The notes under the pieces were generated by a model. That model did not search any database. It saw only the letters and a list, made by a program, of their open reading frames with translations, and had not been told where the DNA came from. Of a stretch of 64,000 nt of DNA, positions 54,034 through 63,619 are shown in pieces. The stretch comes from CALINF01 sp039990395 (lineage in GTDB: Bacteria; Pseudomonadota; Gammaproteobacteria; Pseudomonadales; Halieaceae), in assembly GCA_039990395.1 (NCBI GenBank), contig JBDXFZ010000008.1, positions 7,110 to 71,109 of the forward strand. Direction: 5' to 3'. The position numbers and the translations under genes were made by a program. Within the stretch, counting starts at the first letter, position 1. Each line of letters begins with the position of its first letter.

Positions 54034-54100
54034 TTTTTACGTTTTCATAGATTCAACAATCGATAACGCGCAGGCTATCAAGACAGACGGTATCTTCAGC

Positions 54101-55423
54101 CTAAATCAAGGGCTGCTCTTTGACGGCTAGCTCCCGCCGCGCTGCAGCGGCATTGCGGATCAAGGCAATCAACACGCCAAACATGCCACCGGCAACGATC
54201 GCGGCGGCCAAAATCAGGGCTTTTCTGGGCTTTATGGGCCTTGAGGGTGTCAATGCGGGTTGATCGATACGCAGCAACGAGAGCTCTTCAAAGTCGTTCT
54301 GAAATAAGTCCTCCAGCTTGCTGATCTCCTCGCGTAGTGCGTCCGCGCCCGTCACAAAAGCGGCGTAATCTTCTCTGGAGTTTAGAATCTCAATCTGGCG
54401 ATTTTCAGACAGCAGATCCAGGCGCATCTGAAGTTCACGCAGTTCTGGTATGTGTGCATCGTCTGAGGCACGGGCCTTGAGCGCCGCGAGTTCGGCGGTA
54501 AGTACGCGAGTACCCCTAAGGTAGTCTGGGTCTTTTTCTTCTGAGATGTCGTTAGTGATAGACATAGAACTCGGGCTAACACTCAGCTCTCGGGCCATCA
54601 CCGTCAGTGTGGTGGGCTCGGCAATATTGAGACTTCGGGCCACTTTCAGAGCCTCCTCAAGCCGAACCACCTCATCCTGCCGCAAATTAGCGGCCTTTCT
54701 TCTCAACGCCGCTATCTCATCCTCTACCTGTAATCTCTCAAGCCTGTCTTTTTCGGTCAGCTGGGCTATTTTATCCTGGTCAGCCTGAACCAGGTTGCCA
54801 CTTTTTAGCTCAAGCTCGGTTCTCAATCTATTTAGCTTGGCAGCCAGGGTTGACCTGAACTCCTCAAGTAAGTTGGCCTTTGCCTGTAACGCCGCCATGG
54901 AGACTAATTGATTGGGTATTGAGGCGCTCACGTGTGGATCAAAGTGGTCAAATGAAATTACTCTGCGCCCTAAGTCGTCTTTTTTGGCTCCTTTTGAAGG
55001 GGTAATCACTGCCAGACTGGGTAAAAATACATATGTAAAATTGAAGTCGAGTGCCTCCGCCTCGACAAGTGGCTCCTCAAACAGCGCGCTGAGATTACTG
55101 TCATACACTTCACGGCGTAGGCTCACGGAATTCAATTCTTCTGCTATTCGCTCGAGTGCCGTCTCGGGATCTATCGACAACACCTTCGAATCCTGAATTA
55201 GCGCCAACTGGCTAGTTAAAGGCGCTCGAAGAAAGGCTTCGGCCTGGTAGGTTGGCTGCATAACCAATACCGCGACCAGCGCGACAACCGCGCTGGCAGT
55301 CGTGATAGCCGCCACCAACCACTTCTGTTGCCAAAGACCTTCTACCAGCTCAAAGAGGTCGATTTCATCGTCATGCAACTTAGGGGAAATGTTGCCGTTG
55401 TTCTGCTCTGCAATGTTTGGCAT
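54101..55423 (-). CDS. Wzz/GumC-type polysaccharide co-polymerase
   Basis: Inner-membrane chain-length regulator for polysaccharide polymerisation. The 440-aa protein has the N-terminal Wzz region (DEIDLFELVEGLWQQKWLV), a first helix (AAITTASAVVALVAVLVM), a long periplasmic coiled coil (about residues 180-350) and a C-terminal Pro-rich motif before the second helix (PSRPIKPRKALILAAAIVAGGMFG). No tyrosine-kinase domain follows. It precedes a divergent WecA-like gene on the same strand and belongs to the glycan region. Confidence 0.85.
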   Translation of the reverse strand: MPNIAEQNNGNISPKLHDDEIDLFELVEGLWQQKWLVAAITTASAVVALVAVLVMQPTYQAEAFLRAPLTSQLALIQDSKVLSIDPETALERIAEELNSVSLRREVYDSNLSALFEEPLVEAEALDFNFTYVFLPSLAVITPSKGAKKDDLGRRVISFDHFDPHVSASIPNQLVSMAALQAKANLLEEFRSTLAAKLNRLRTELELKSGNLVQADQDKIAQLTEKDRLERLQVEDEIAALRRKAANLRQDEVVRLEEALKVARSLNIAEPTTLTVMARELSVSPSSMSITNDISEEKDPDYLRGTRVLTAELAALKARASDDAHIPELRELQMRLDLLSENRQIEILNSREDYAAFVTGADALREEISKLEDLFQNDFEELSLLRIDQPALTPSRPIKPRKALILAAAIVAGGMFGVLIALIRNAAAARRELAVKEQPLI

Positions 55424-55455
55424 TACTACTTGTCAGTTCCTTTGAGTTTTATCCG

Positions 55456-56577
55456 TTACGCGGTTTTGTCCTGCGCGTCTTTCGTCATTTTTACCAACTT
55501 GGGCGTCTTTTCGAGCTTTTTAAACTTATCAGCCACTCGCCAAGCCTGATTCATCAGCACACAGTAAAGCACAAAGCACCCCAGGAAAATGAAAAATTGG
55601 TAAGACGAGCTGGCGCCCGAGCGGCTAAGCATCAGGCCCAGGAACGGCGCCGAAAGCCCAACCGAGCCAATCACCATCAGCGAACGGCGATTACTCATGC
55701 CCAATTGTTGCATCAGGTGGTGTATGTGGGTTCGATCGCTCGCGAAGGGGGAGCGGCGCGCATACACGCGGCGCAGAGAGCAAAACACCATATCGAACAG
55801 CGGCAGACCGATGATATAGAGCGCCGTTACGGGGTCGATCAGCTTAGTGCCCCCAATTTGGGCGGAAGAGGCAGCAAGAATAAGTGACACAACGATAAAG
55901 CCCAGTAACTTGCTACCGGCATCGCCCAAAAAGGTTTTGGGTATATACGGCGATAATTTGAGGTTTGACACCAGAAACGCCAACAGCGAAGCGCCAATAA
56001 ATACCGCGACAAAGCCCGGCTGCATGCCGGTGAACAGGTGGAATCCCATTAATGTGATGAGAACCATGATACCCAGCAGACCATCCATCCCATCCAGCAT
56101 ATTGAAGGCGTTGATCACACCGAAGATGCAGATAACAGTGAAGGGGTAAGCCAGTGCAGGGGGTAGTCTGATGTGACCGGTGCCGAGCAAGTCACCCAGG
56201 TGCCGAACCTGCAAATTCAGCCCTTCAATCAGGATCAATGCCACGCCTATCTCAACCACCACACGGGTGAATACACTCACAGGGGAACGATCGTCCACGG
56301 CGCCCAGCAGAACAAGCACCCCACCCGCCAGCATGAACACTGCCAAGCCCCCACCTTCGGTGACAATAGACACGCTGGAGCTGCCCCAAATGAGAGCGCC
56401 CAGCACCAAAGACAGATAGATAGCGATACCGCCCACAAGTGGCACATGACCCTGATGGAGTTTTCGATGGTCTGGCATATCCAGCAGGCCCAGCCTGGGA
56501 GCGAGGTTGGCCAACAAATAGATGATGCCCAGAGTGGCTATAAAAGCCACCAGTGCCTGTTGCAGTAACGGGGACAT
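55456..56577 (-). CDS. wecA: Undecaprenyl-phosphate sugar-1-phosphate transferase (WecA-like)
   Basis: Starts lipid-linked glycan synthesis by moving a HexNAc-1-phosphate to undecaprenyl phosphate. The 373-aa MraY/WecA-family membrane protein has about ten helices. Motifs include DHRKLHQGHVPLVGG (about residue 38), NAFNMLDGMDGL (the Asp-rich catalytic loop), FLGDAGSKLLGF and the HIHHLMQQLG late His motif. WecB and WecC downstream suggest GlcNAc as the first sugar, but that is inference. Confidence 0.87.
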   Translation of the reverse strand: MSPLLQQALVAFIATLGIIYLLANLAPRLGLLDMPDHRKLHQGHVPLVGGIAIYLSLVLGALIWGSSSVSIVTEGGGLAVFMLAGGVLVLLGAVDDRSPVSVFTRVVVEIGVALILIEGLNLQVRHLGDLLGTGHIRLPPALAYPFTVICIFGVINAFNMLDGMDGLLGIMVLITLMGFHLFTGMQPGFVAVFIGASLLAFLVSNLKLSPYIPKTFLGDAGSKLLGFIVVSLILAASSAQIGGTKLIDPVTALYIIGLPLFDMVFCSLRRVYARRSPFASDRTHIHHLMQQLGMSNRRSLMVIGSVGLSAPFLGLMLSRSGASSSYQFFIFLGCFVLYCVLMNQAWRVADKFKKLEKTPKLVKMTKDAQDKTA

Positions 56578-56751
56578 AAAAAGTGTAGGGACTAAACCTG
56601 TATAGGATAGTCAAGATCTTATACAATTTGCCGCCTGAGCGGAAGGACATCTGCGCAGTATCTTTACCCACCTACTTACCCATCTACTCAGGCCAAAACC
56701 ATTAAAAACGATGATAAATCAATCTCTTACCCTGCCCCAAGGCTCCCGGGC

Positions 56752-57252
56752 TTGATCTGGCTGGCGGTACACACCAAGCCGCAGCAGGAAGCAACGGCGG
56801 CCGCCAACCTGAGCCGGCAGGGCTTTGAGGTTTTTCTGCCCCAGTTGCGCCAGCGCAAGCGACGCCAAGGAAAGTGGCAATGGTTTACGGTTCCGCTGTT
56901 CCCTCGCTACCTGTTTCTGCAAGTTGCTCTGGGTGAGCAGGATATCGCCAAAGTACGCTCTACACTGGGGGTGGTGAACCTGGTGAGGTTTGGCGCAAAG
57001 CTGGCGCAGGTGGATGCCCGCATTATCGATTTTTTAAGAGCACAGCAGAACCAAGCTCAGAACGCGAGCAAACCGGATGAACCCGCCTACCAACCCGGCG
57101 AGCGGGTGCAGATTCTTGAGGGCCCCTTTGCGGGCCTCAATGGCCTCTATCAACTGACGCAGGACGCCGACCGGGTTGAATTATTGTTAAGCCTCATGGG
57201 GCGTGAGGTCCACATCGTGTTACCGCTGGATCAGCTGGGTAACGCCCTTTAA
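56752..57252 (+). CDS. rfaH: RfaH/NusG-like antitermination factor
   Basis: A NusG paralogue that makes RNA polymerase processive in long surface-glycan operons. The 166-aa protein starts at TTG 56752 (LIWLAVHTKPQQEATAAANL). Its N-terminal NGN domain includes LFPRYLFLQVALGEQDIAKVRSTLGVV and the C-terminal KOW-type region begins FAYQPGERVQ-like (YQPGERVQILEGPFAGLNGLY). An ops-like element lies 127 nt downstream, before the EPS regulator gene. It is divergent from the wecA-like gene. Confidence 0.85.
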   Translation: MIWLAVHTKPQQEATAAANLSRQGFEVFLPQLRQRKRRQGKWQWFTVPLFPRYLFLQVALGEQDIAKVRSTLGVVNLVRFGAKLAQVDARIIDFLRAQQNQAQNASKPDEPAYQPGERVQILEGPFAGLNGLYQLTQDADRVELLLSLMGREVHIVLPLDQLGNAL

Positions 57253-57378
57253 AACTTGCCGCGGTAGAGAGAGAATGGTAACTTGTTCACCGGCTGAACA
57301 ACGTTCCTTTTTGCATCCGTCCAGCCTCTCAAGTAACCTCTGCGGATAGCGGTTTGCACGAACGTGTGATGCATATCC

Positions 57379-57392
57379 TGCGGTAGCCTGCT
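57379..57392 (+). promoter_or_regulatory. ops-like RfaH recruitment element
   Basis: TGCGGTAGCCTGCT matches the remembered ops consensus GGCGGTAGCnTGCT at all but the first base. It lies 65 nt before the TTG of the MarR-type EPS regulator, in the transcribed leader of the downstream glycan operon and just after the rfaH-like gene, the right position for recruitment. Confidence 0.65.
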
Positions 57393-57456
57393 CGACGCAA
57401 ATACAGGGCACCCTTTATCCTTCGCCAAAACAGATTAGAGTTGTGCATCTCTTCCA

Positions 57457-57777
57457 TTGAATCCTTCTGAAACACATCTGCGCGTTTTGCGCGAACTTGA
57501 GGACGCGCCTGACATCACTCAGCGAGCGCTCGCACTCAAGCTGGGCGTGAGCTTGGGCGCTACCAACTATTGCCTGAAGGCGTTGGTGGAGAAGGGCTGG
57601 GTAAAAATGGACAACTTCAGCAAAAGCGACAATAAACTGCGTTACGCTTATCTGCTAACACCCAAAGGACTGACGGCAAAAACGCGGCTGGCCTCGCACT
57701 TTCTTAAGAGAAAGCTGCAGGAGTATGAGGCGTTAAAGATGGAAATTAATAAACTAGAGAGGGAAGTTGGCGCCTAG
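57457..57777 (+). CDS. MarR-family EPS-associated transcriptional regulator
   Basis: A 106-aa winged-helix protein starting at TTG 57457 (MNPSETHLRVLRELED). The helix-turn-helix is DITQRALALKLGVSLGATNYCLKALVEKGWVKMDNF, followed by a conserved YLLTPKGLTAKTRLASHFLKRKLQEYEALKMEI helix. This compact form is known from EPS gene clusters of proteobacteria (TIGR04176-like, from memory). It lacks the C-terminal dimer helices of larger MarR proteins. It is the first gene after the ops-like element. Confidence 0.82.
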   Translation: MNPSETHLRVLRELEDAPDITQRALALKLGVSLGATNYCLKALVEKGWVKMDNFSKSDNKLRYAYLLTPKGLTAKTRLASHFLKRKLQEYEALKMEINKLEREVGA

Positions 57778-58065
57778 ATGCCGATAACTCTTGTTATCGA
57801 ACTTAAGCGACGATTTTTCTATTATGTAGTTCGCTAAAATTGCAACTCTGAAGACAGATGGCAGACAACAAAGAGCATAAAAACTGCAGTTGTGAGAACC
57901 TGCAATTTCAGGCCCGACTAGTAAAATGCTGCTCACTCAGAACTATGAAGTCGTCGGCGAGTTTTCAGAAATTAAGCTACTTGCCCTTCTGACGCCTGGC
58001 AAATCCCTCGGCGCTCTGATATCGAGCGGCAACAGAAGCCTTATAACCAAAATGACTATGTTCAC

Positions 58066-59205
58066 ATGAAAAAAATTCTAACAATCTTCGGCACTCGCCC
58101 AGAGGCAATCAAGATGGCGCCTGTCGTCAAAATGCTTGTTGACCAGGTGGGTATCGACTCTCGGCTTGCCGTAACCGGCCAGCATCGCGAGATGCTCGAC
58201 CAAGTGCTGCAGCTTTTTGAACTAGCGCCAGACTACGACCTAAATATCATGAAGCCCGGGCAAGGTTTGACCGAGATAACTGCGGGCGTGATGTCAGGGC
58301 TCAAGCCGATCCTCGAGGACTTCGCTCCAGATCTTGTGCTCGTGCATGGTGATACTACGACTACACTGTCAGCCTCGCTTGCAGCCTACTATCAGCAGAT
58401 TCCGGTAGGCCACGTGGAGGCCGGCTTGCGAACAGGGGATATATACTCACCTTGGCCGGAAGAGATCAATCGCAAGGTAGCGGGAGCTATTGCAAGGCTG
58501 CACTTCGCCCCAACAGAAAAAGCAGCAGCAAACTTGATCGCCGAGGGCGTGCCTCCATCTTGGATTGCGACAACCGGGAATACGGTCATCGACGCACTGC
58601 TAGAGGTCGTAGATCGGCTTGAGGCTGATCCATCTCTAAGTGCTCAGTTTGATAAAACATTTGGGATAAATCCTGAAAAGCGAATGATACTTGTTACCGG
58701 TCATCGGCGGGAAAGCTTCGGTGACGGCTTCCAGCGCATTTGCAATGCATTAGCAGAGATTGAACAAAGAACAGACGTTCAGATCATTTACCCAGTTCAC
58801 CTTAATCCAAATGTAAAGGGTCCGGTAGAGGCGAGCCTTGGTGCGCTGCAACGCGTGCGTTTGATTGCTCCCCAGGATTATCTTCCCTTTGTTCACCTGA
58901 TGCGCCGCGCTGAAATAATTTTGACTGACTCGGGCGGCGTTCAGGAAGAAGCACCGTCACTAGGCAAGCCGGTACTGGTCATGCGCGACACGACAGAAAG
59001 ACCCGAGGCTGTCGATGCCCAAACTGTAAAGCTCGTAGGCACCGATACCGATCTAATTGTACGCGAGGTATTCTCGCTTCTCGACAATGCTAACGCCTAT
59101 CGAAGAATGGCTCATGCTCATAATCCCTACGGCGACGGGCTTGCCTCTAATCGTATCGGCAAAACAATTTTGGAGTTTTTTGGTATGGAGAGAGCTAAAA
59201 GCTAA
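58066..59205 (+). CDS. wecB: UDP-N-acetylglucosamine 2-epimerase
   Basis: Converts UDP-GlcNAc to UDP-ManNAc. The 379-aa enzyme starts MKKILTIFGTRPEAIKMAPV and contains AVTGQHREMLDQVL, LVHGDTTTTLSASLAAYY, GHVEAGLRTGDIYSPWPEE and LTDSGGVQEEAPSLGKPVLVMR, all canonical. It shares one nucleotide with wecC (TAATG). A 288-nt gap precedes it with no further gene that I could recognise. Confidence 0.96.
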   Translation: MKKILTIFGTRPEAIKMAPVVKMLVDQVGIDSRLAVTGQHREMLDQVLQLFELAPDYDLNIMKPGQGLTEITAGVMSGLKPILEDFAPDLVLVHGDTTTTLSASLAAYYQQIPVGHVEAGLRTGDIYSPWPEEINRKVAGAIARLHFAPTEKAAANLIAEGVPPSWIATTGNTVIDALLEVVDRLEADPSLSAQFDKTFGINPEKRMILVTGHRRESFGDGFQRICNALAEIEQRTDVQIIYPVHLNPNVKGPVEASLGALQRVRLIAPQDYLPFVHLMRRAEIILTDSGGVQEEAPSLGKPVLVMRDTTERPEAVDAQTVKLVGTDTDLIVREVFSLLDNANAYRRMAHAHNPYGDGLASNRIGKTILEFFGMERAKS

Positions 59206-60494
59206 TGCAAGCGCGGCCTTTTAAACGAATTTCTGTCATTGGCCTTGGGTACATTGGCCTGCCTACAGCCGCCATGTTTGCCTCGCGAAAGATTGAGGTG
59301 GTTGGTGTGGACGTGAATGAGCACACTGTCGACACAATTAATCGCGGTAAGGTTCACATCGTTGAGCCGGATTTAGATATGGTGGTTCGCGCGGCGGTAA
59401 GCGAGGGGTACCTTAGGGCAACGACGGCCCCGGTGCCTGCGGAAGCTTTTCTGGTTGCCGTGCCCACACCATTCAAAGGCGAAAATCATGAACCGGACTT
59501 ATCCTTTATTGAAGCGGCGGCTCGGGCAATAGCTCCCGTATTGGAAAAAGGGAACCTCGTCATACTTGAGAGTACGTCGCCTATTGGGGCAACCGAAGCC
59601 ATGGCTGATTGGCTCGAGGAAGAGCGGCCTGACCTTAGCTTTCCACATAGAGTCGGTGAGACTTCTGACATCCGCGTTGCGCACTGCCCCGAGCGTGTGT
59701 TGCCTGGCAAGGTTATGCGCGAGCTCATCACCAATGATAGGGTGATCGGTGGTCTGACGCCCGCGTGTTCTGAGCGGGCAATTGAACTCTACAAGACTTT
59801 CGTTACAGGTGAATGCTTAGTAGCCAAGGGTTCTCGGATCGCCGAAATGGCCAAGCTTACAGAAAACAGCTTTCGGGATGTCAACATCGCTTTTGCGAAT
59901 GAGCTTTCGCTGATTTGCGACGATCTGGACATGGATGTATGGGAGCTGATTCGACTCGCTAATAGGCACCCCCGGGTCAACGTCCTGAAACCAGGCGCGG
60001 GTGTAGGCGGCCACTGTATCGCAGTTGACCCCTGGTTCATCATCGCGTCTGCCCCCAAAAGAGCGCGCTTGATTCGTACCGCTAGGGAAGTCAATGATTA
60101 CAAGACTAGCTGGGTGCTGGAGAAAGTACGTTCCGCCATAGGCGAACACCTTATGGAGCGCCCCGGAAGAACCGCCCGTGATATGACCCTTGCGGTCTAT
60201 GGTTTGGCTTTCAAGCCAGACATTGACGATCTGCGCGAAAGCCCTGCGCTGGCAATCGCTTCTATGTTGGCGGCCGAGCATCAGGGTCCCTTGCTTATTG
60301 TTGAGCCGAATATTCAAGAGATGCCCAAAGCACTTAAAGTGCATGAAAACTCATCTTTGGTTGAACCAGAAGAAGCGCTCTCGAGCGCGGATGTACATAT
60401 CATTCTCGTTGCTCATGAGGAAATTCGCTCCCTAGATTTCGGTAGCTGTGGCGGAAATATCGTCGACACTCAAGGACTTGCTGTCGCCAAGTGA
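59205..60494 (+). CDS. wecC: UDP-N-acetyl-D-mannosamine dehydrogenase
   Basis: NAD-dependent oxidation of UDP-ManNAc to UDP-ManNAcA. The 429-aa protein has the Rossmann start ISVIGLGYIGLPTAAMFAS, VPTPFKG, LESTSPIGATE, AKLTENSFRDVNIAFANEL and the active-site Cys in GAGVGGHCIAVDPWF (about residue 265). With wecB it supplies UDP-ManNAcA, so the exported glycan likely contains this uronic acid. A gap of 675 nt follows. Confidence 0.95.
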   Translation: MQARPFKRISVIGLGYIGLPTAAMFASRKIEVVGVDVNEHTVDTINRGKVHIVEPDLDMVVRAAVSEGYLRATTAPVPAEAFLVAVPTPFKGENHEPDLSFIEAAARAIAPVLEKGNLVILESTSPIGATEAMADWLEEERPDLSFPHRVGETSDIRVAHCPERVLPGKVMRELITNDRVIGGLTPACSERAIELYKTFVTGECLVAKGSRIAEMAKLTENSFRDVNIAFANELSLICDDLDMDVWELIRLANRHPRVNVLKPGAGVGGHCIAVDPWFIIASAPKRARLIRTAREVNDYKTSWVLEKVRSAIGEHLMERPGRTARDMTLAVYGLAFKPDIDDLRESPALAIASMLAAEHQGPLLIVEPNIQEMPKALKVHENSSLVEPEEALSSADVHIILVAHEEIRSLDFGSCGGNIVDTQGLAVAK

Positions 60495-61169
60495 TTTCGA
60501 AGCGAACATCGCTAGTACCGAAAGCGGCGTCGAAGCCCATCCAAATTACAATTTTTCGAGGCTTGCAAGGGCCAAACCTTCCTTGACTATGCCGCTCGGT
60601 AGCGATGCAAACCAATAAGCTCGCGAGCTCAAGCGATATCAAAAGTTGTTATTGTCTAGTGGCGCAGCCCCGGAACTTTCTACTGAGGAGATAAAAGCTC
60701 TCTGCAAATTGCAGCCGAAGCTTTCGCGCCTTGACGTCATAGTCCCGGTGAACGCAAATCAAATAGCACTAGATCCCGAGTCAACAACAATCGGCCAGAT
60801 GATCTCAATACTGGACCGCAGGGATAGCAAGTGCCCGCTGACGCATAGCTCTACTGGCATCACATGGCGGCGCCTGAGCACATCATCAATTTGATATTTA
60901 TACTCAAATTGGTGCGGATGGCTGTGTAGTCGCAAAAATTTGGCTCCCTAGGCGGCCAGCTAAGCTTAATTTTTTCGTTTGTCTTGCGCCTGCTGGCTAA
61001 AAATGCGGTTTAGTATGACGCACGTGGGAATATGCTGCCATCCGCGAGTTTTTCCTAAGCTAATTTGGTCGCACTTTTTCGAAGAAGAAATTGATCTTTC
61101 TCTCGATATAATAGATCGAAAGCGTTAGCACTTTTTAAATCAGAGTTTCGAAACCTAAGAGGGACAGTA
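60495..61169 (+). other. Gap between wecC and the glycosyltransferase gene
   Basis: No intact gene is recognised in these 675 nt. An 82-codon open frame (60646-60894) reads KALCKLQPKLSRLDVIVPVNANQIALDPES and similar; it has no family match I can name and may be a remnant. A perfect 8-bp stem (CAATTTGA/TCAAATTG, 60887-60911) and a TTG-preceding AAGAGGG site at the end are the only other structures. Confidence 0.5.
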
Positions 61170-62285
61170 TTGAAAGTTGCAATAGTCGGGACCGTGGGGG
61201 TACCAGCCCAATACGGTGGCTTTGAAACTCTAGCGGAAAACCTGGTGATAAGGCTTTCGGATGTCGATTTCATAGTTTACTGCTCCTCAAAAAACGCTTC
61301 TGTCATCCCATTCGAGTACGAAAACACTGAGCGCGTTTTTTGGAGGATTTCTGCCAATGGTATATCGAGCATCCTCTATGACCTACTGAGTATATTCCAC
61401 TCTCTTACACGGGGTGTAGATGCAATACTTATTTTGGGTGTATCGGGTGCGATTGCAATACCAATAGTTCGTGCAATTTGCCCGAACGTCCAACTGGTAA
61501 CCAATATTGACGGCATAGAATGGAAGCGTGAAAAATGGGGGCGGGTTGCGAGAGTAGTTTTGAGGTCCATGGAATTTTTTGCGGTTCGCTTCTCTAATAT
61601 TGTAGTAAGCGACAACCAAGGAATCAGTGATTATGTGCGTGATAAATATTCTCGAGAGTCACATACCATTGCATATGGAGGCGACCAGATCTTTCAAAGG
61701 CCTAATACTGAAGGGCCCCCTATATTTGCTGGAATTCCAGACGTTCCATTTGCTCTAAGCATCTGTCGCATTGAGAGAGAGAACAATGTGAGCATGATAT
61801 TATCTGCATTCGCGGAATCGAATGTTCATCTAGTATTTATTGGAAACTGGAAGTCCACTGAGTACGGTCGAAGCTTACTGCGAAAATATAAAGCGTATGG
61901 AAAAATGAGTTTAATAGATCCCATTTATGATTTGGGATGCCTGCTTGAATATCGTCAACGGTGTTGCATGTATGTTCATGGTCATTCGGCAGGTGGTACT
62001 AACCCCTCCTTGGTGGAGGCTATGCATGTGGGAAAAGAGATATTGGCGTTCAATTGTCTGTACAACAAATATACGCTAAATGGTTTTGGTTCCTTTTTTA
62101 GTACCGCTGAAGAGTTAAAGAAACTTCTAACGAATGCTTCACCTGAGCAGATAGTTGACTTCAAGATGCAGCAGTACGCCCAAAGGGCCTATTCATGGTA
62201 TTCCATTTCTCAGAGTTATCGGCGAATTCTCATGCGTGATAATAGTGCCAAAGAGAAAGACCAGTCCAGCACCAGCGATTGTTAG
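61170..62285 (+). CDS. Glycosyltransferase family 1 with DUF1972-type N terminus
   Basis: A 371-aa GT-B enzyme, starting with TTG after AAGAGGG. The N terminus KVAIVGTVGVPAQYGGFETLAENL is typical of rhamnosyl/other transferases with the DUF1972 domain. LVTNIDGIEWKREKWG and IAYGGDQ lie in the middle, and HGHSAGGTNPSLVEAMHVGKEILAFN (about residue 270) is the GT4 sugar-nucleotide site. Its sequence is more AT-rich than the wecBC genes, as is usual for variable parts of glycan clusters. Its sugar specificity is unknown. Confidence 0.85.
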   Translation: MKVAIVGTVGVPAQYGGFETLAENLVIRLSDVDFIVYCSSKNASVIPFEYENTERVFWRISANGISSILYDLLSIFHSLTRGVDAILILGVSGAIAIPIVRAICPNVQLVTNIDGIEWKREKWGRVARVVLRSMEFFAVRFSNIVVSDNQGISDYVRDKYSRESHTIAYGGDQIFQRPNTEGPPIFAGIPDVPFALSICRIERENNVSMILSAFAESNVHLVFIGNWKSTEYGRSLLRKYKAYGKMSLIDPIYDLGCLLEYRQRCCMYVHGHSAGGTNPSLVEAMHVGKEILAFNCLYNKYTLNGFGSFFSTAEELKKLLTNASPEQIVDFKMQQYAQRAYSWYSISQSYRRILMRDNSAKEKDQSSTSDC

Positions 62286-63553
62286 TTGCGCGTCGTATGC
62301 TCAAAATGGAAAAATTAGGAAGCCAGAGAATCTTCTTCTCATCCAAGCTTGCCGTAGTTCTCGCTAATGGATTCCAGATTGCAGCGGTTGCTTCGATTGT
62401 CGTGTTTGTTAGTCGATTTTTTGGCCCTAGTGAGGCGGCCACGCTTGCTCGAACTCAGGTTTTAGCAACGCTAGTCACGTATATAGCTCTTGGAGGATTT
62501 CATCTAAGGATTTCAGAGCAACGGGAGTGGGGTGGCATTGTGGCTGCTTCTCACACAGCATTTTCAGTAGCGCTTCGGATCACTTTTTTTTCGATAATCC
62601 CCCTGCTTGCCTATCAGCACGTTGCGGATCAAAGCATTTCCGTTTTAGCTGCCATCTTCTGGTCACTTGGTATGCAGCTACAAGTAACTGTTAGCTATGC
62701 GCTGATCGCGAATGGCCGTAACTTTGACGCCTCCCTATTACGGGTTGTTAATGCAACGATTTTCATAGTGATCATGCCCATTTGGTGGTTGGGAATAATG
62801 AATTTTAGTGAGGGGGTTTACACGATAGCGTTTACAATGGCTTGCTCAAACGCTTTTTTCTTTTTAGCTCTTGTGAGCCGCCCTAACGAGAAGTGGACGA
62901 AACGCTCCTATTTGCTCAAGCGTCTGTCGAATCATGATTTTAGATATGCAGTGAAGAATCTGCTTTTCGTATCCACAAATAACTTGAATGCGAGCCTAAT
63001 TTTTTTGATACCCGGATTCATGGGCAGTCCAGATACACTGGTGCTTCTTTTTCTGGCTTCAAGGGCGCTCGCTGCGATACTTCAAGCAGTTGGCAACCCA
63101 ATGTCTCAGTGGTTTGTTAGGACCCTGGAGAGCGGACGGAAAGGGGAGTATAGGTACGCTCAAAGAGTCTTTGCGAGGTATTCCGGGTACCTTTTTGCAG
63201 TTTCCATTTTGTTTATTGTTGCCTACTTTTTCGTTCATACCTATGGGGCTCAGTTACTAGCCCTCAATCGGGGCTACTACGAGGAACTGCCTCTGCTTCT
63301 GCTAGTAAGTGGAGTCGTGCAAATCGTCGTTTCGCCCTTGGCAGTCTCGATTATATTAGCCGGGAAAGCCCATATTCTCGCTTTAGTTGAGTTGGGAAGG
63401 TTCTCTGCCTTGATGGCAGTTGGTTTCCTTATGCCGAGTGCAGGTGAAAGGCTGGAGGTTTGGTTCTTTGCGCATACGATTTTCTATCTCTTTACATACG
63501 CGTATACGTTTTTTGTGTTAGCTTCCACAAAGAAAAATGGGGAAAAATTCTAA
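62279..63553 (+). CDS. Wzx-like polysaccharide flippase
   Basis: A 424-aa protein with about 12 hydrophobic helices, spread evenly (KLAVVLANGFQIAAVASIVVFVSRFFGP near the start; LILPGFMGSPDTLVLLFLASRALAAILQ-type helices in the middle; YFFVHTYGAQLLALNRGYYEELPLLLLVSG towards the end). This is a MATE/MOP-type oligosaccharide flippase layout. Starts at TTG 62279, ATG 62297 or 62306 are all possible; the first overlaps the transferase gene by 7 nt. AT-rich like its neighbour. Confidence 0.8.
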   Translation: MLVARRMLKMEKLGSQRIFFSSKLAVVLANGFQIAAVASIVVFVSRFFGPSEAATLARTQVLATLVTYIALGGFHLRISEQREWGGIVAASHTAFSVALRITFFSIIPLLAYQHVADQSISVLAAIFWSLGMQLQVTVSYALIANGRNFDASLLRVVNATIFIVIMPIWWLGIMNFSEGVYTIAFTMACSNAFFFLALVSRPNEKWTKRSYLLKRLSNHDFRYAVKNLLFVSTNNLNASLIFLIPGFMGSPDTLVLLFLASRALAAILQAVGNPMSQWFVRTLESGRKGEYRYAQRVFARYSGYLFAVSILFIVAYFFVHTYGAQLLALNRGYYEELPLLLLVSGVVQIVVSPLAVSIILAGKAHILALVELGRFSALMAVGFLMPSAGERLEVWFFAHTIFYLFTYAYTFFVLASTKKNGEKF

Positions 63554-63619
63554 AAGTTAGCAACATGAAATGAAAAGTCCTTAAGTCTTTTGTGTAAAGC
63601 GCGAATATTTCAATAAACA

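Noticed and set aside
45061..54100. CRISPR array or integron
   Set aside because: Repeat spacing of several kilobases with whole genes between excludes CRISPR, and no integron integrase or GTTRRRY core site pair was seen.
60646..60894. An 82-codon ORF between wecC and the transferase gene
   Set aside because: No start context, no recognisable family, and a normal length for chance; listed only in the gap description.
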